DNA of 64,000 nt from the NCBI RefSeq assembly GCF_001999985.1, contig NZ_CP019645.1, positions 1,426,001-1,490,000 of the forward strand. The letters are read 5' to 3'. The position numbers and the translations under genes were made by a program. The number at the start of each line of letters is the position of its first letter. Position 1 is the stretch's first letter. The stretch is from Helicobacter bilis (GTDB lineage Bacteria; Campylobacterota; Campylobacteria; Campylobacterales; Helicobacteraceae). The notes beneath the pieces were generated by a model that saw only the letters and a list, made by a program, of their open reading frames with translations, searched no databases and was not told the origin of the DNA. Below, one piece after another: positions 62,685 through 64,000 of the stretch.

Positions 62685-64000
62685 ATGCAAAATCATACAT
62701 TAAGCGAAAGTGAGCTTTATAGCTTTTTAGGTAAATATGGGATAAAAACACCAGCATGTAAAAGCGTGGGCTTGAGTGAAAAAATCACATTTGATGCTTT
62801 CCCAGCTGTTATAAAGATACAATCGCCAAAGGTAGTGCATAAAAGCGATGTAGGTGGTGTGATACTCAACCTTACAAGTAATGATGAGCTAGAGAAAGCA
62901 AGGGAACAAATCATTGCAAATCTTAAAAAGCACAATATTGAGCTTGATAGTAATGATGGCTTTATCATCACGCAAATGGTATTTGGCGAGGAGCTTTATA
63001 TTGGAAGTGTGGAAGATTCTACCTTTGGGAATGTTATCTTGTTTGGCAAGGGTGGGATTTATCTTGAGCTTTATAAAGATGTGTGCTATATAGAATCTAA
63101 TGCGAGAGAAGATGAGATTAAAAGGGCTTTAGCTACGACAAAAATAGCAAAGCTTTTTGATGGTTTTAGAGGCTTTGACTATAAGATTGAATGGGTGATT
63201 AATCTTGTTAAGAGTGTGCAAAAAATGTTGCAAGAAAATGAGATAAAAGAGCTTGATATAAATCCCTTAAAGCTTACAAAAGATGGCTTAGTTGCAGTCG
63301 ATGCTAGAATCTTAAAAGGCAAACTAGAATATAGCGAAATACAAAGAGAGAAAAAGCGACCAGACTTCTTAAAGAATGAGCGAGTAGTGATTGTTGGGGC
63401 AAGCACGGAAAAGGGCAAAACGGGCTACACGATAGCTAAGAACGCACAAAGCTTTAAAGGCGAATTACTTTATGTCAATGCAAAAGGCGGGGAGCTTTTT
63501 GGTAAGAAATTATATAAAAGTGTGAGTGAGATTGAGGGCGATATTGATACTGCTGTGATTGTGATTGGTGCGAAATTTGTTATCCCTACAATCCATGAGT
63601 TAGTCAAAAAAGGGCTAAAAAATCTCATTATTATTACCGCAGGATTCAAAGAAAGCGGACATGATGCAGAAGAAGAAGAGATTGGTAGACTAGCAGCAAC
63701 GCATAACTTCAATGTCATTGGTCCAAATTGTCTTGGATTCTATGCGAATGAAGAGAAGCTAAATATCACCTTTGGAACAGGCATGGTGCATGATGGAAGT
63801 CATGCGTTTGTATCACAAAGTGGTGCGGTTTTAGCAAGTCTTATGGATAGGGCAGCAGAGCTTGGACTTGGATTCTCACATTTAATTAGTGTTGGGAATG
63901 CGGTGGATTTAAGAAGTGCTGAAATCATTCCTATGCTAAATAATGCGAAAAGTTGTGAAAGCATTGCATTGTATTTAGAGGGCGTAGCACGCGGTAAATC
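62685..64000 (+). CDS. ADP-forming acyl/acetate-CoA ligase family protein, 3' end outside window
   Basis: ATG 62685 with AAAGGAG upstream; the frame is open to the window end (438 codons seen). Residues about 1-215 are an ATP-grasp domain (PAVIKIQSPKVVHKSDVGGVILNL, GRP-like FGKGGIYLELYKDV, ELDINPLKL). Residues from about 225 start the CoA-binding Rossmann domain (VVIVGASTEKGKTGYTIAKN) followed by the ligase domain (VIGPNCLGFYAN, FVSQSGAVLASLMDRA). The order ATP-grasp then CoA-binding is the reverse of the common alpha-beta arrangement. Likely interconverts an acyl-CoA plus ADP and phosphate with acid plus ATP; substrate unknown. Confidence 0.85.
   Translation, partial: MQNHTLSESELYSFLGKYGIKTPACKSVGLSEKITFDAFPAVIKIQSPKVVHKSDVGGVILNLTSNDELEKAREQIIANLKKHNIELDSNDGFIITQMVFGEELYIGSVEDSTFGNVILFGKGGIYLELYKDVCYIESNAREDEIKRALATTKIAKLFDGFRGFDYKIEWVINLVKSVQKMLQENEIKELDINPLKLTKDGLVAVDARILKGKLEYSEIQREKKRPDFLKNERVVIVGASTEKGKTGYTIAKNAQSFKGELLYVNAKGGELFGKKLYKSVSEIEGDIDTAVIVIGAKFVIPTIHELVKKGLKNLIIITAGFKESGHDAEEEEIGRLAATHNFNVIGPNCLGFYANEEKLNITFGTGMVHDGSHAFVSQSGAVLASLMDRAAELGLGFSHLISVGNAVDLRSAEIIPMLNNAKSCESIALYLEGVARGK

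Noticed and set aside
1-64000. CRISPR array, insertion sequence with transposase, rRNA genes
   Set aside because: No regularly spaced repeats with unique spacers, no transposase-like ORF, and no rRNA sequence recognised in the window.

Overview
The window is a stretch of an AT-rich epsilonproteobacterial (Campylobacterota) chromosome, most likely an enterohepatic, non-pylori Helicobacter. Supporting this are the nuoG-N complex I operon, a PseC-type pseudaminic acid aminotransferase, MqnC of the futalosine menaquinone route, secreted gamma-glutamyltranspeptidase, FlhB, HypB, a Sel1/Hcp-like cysteine-rich protein, phospholipase A outer membrane proteins and type III pantothenate kinase (CoaX). 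A hisG gene and other content absent from H. pylori argue against that species. I cannot name the species from the sequence.

Layout. 1-10.2 kb: 3' part of the NADH-dehydrogenase-like operon (nuoG truncated by the window edge, then nuoH-I-J-K-L-M-N), tightly packed. 10.6-16.3 kb, minus strand: an OMPLA phospholipase, an orphan MshL/CtsD-like secretin, and rpsB-tsf. 16.9-22.5 kb: transaldolase (minus), then pseC, a MurF-N-terminus-like orphan, cmoB and a MORN/YwqK repeat protein. 22.8-25.1 kb: tRNA-Phe, lgt, a 54-residue membrane protein, nadD, rsfS. 25.3-27.0 kb, minus: an NFACT-R protein and a small partner. 27.2-30.8 kb: ggt, a gene graveyard, and an outer membrane protein behind a T14 tract. 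31.4-33.4 kb, minus: flhB and another outer membrane protein.

33.4-39.5 kb is the most unusual region: a decayed mobile-element island. It carries a very large DUF3519-type polyvalent protein, now split by two frameshifts at A-runs, with four separable nuclease-like modules, near-identical internal repeats and a recurring junction motif. A degraded PKD-domain gene follows. 40.0-48.6 kb returns to core genes: a DedA protein, nusA, an ABC-F ATPase, ftsH and prmA (minus), and mqnC. 48.6-49.7 kb holds a PIN-plus-truncated-kinase gene next to a MORN-protein remnant. 50.0-53.3 kb: metK with markedly GC-richer codons, a tyrosine-integrase fragment lacking its catalytic domain, and a 1.1-kb non-coding stretch saturated with GCAT/ATGC words. 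53.4-64 kb: an Hcp-like protein, a minus-strand block (thiL; then a YfgM-like protein, a lipoprotein, coaX and hisG), an FtsB-like protein, a second OMPLA, hypB, and the start of an acyl/acetate-CoA ligase cut by the window end.

Two sequence-wide patterns cross gene boundaries. The heptamer AGAATCT/AGATTCT is strongly over-represented. Dispersed elements (called A and B here) lie inside lineage-specific insertions of at least three coding sequences (cmoB, thiL, the second pldA) as well as in intergenic DNA. These elements appear to have been translated in place, lengthening core proteins with Ser/Asn/Lys-rich inserts.
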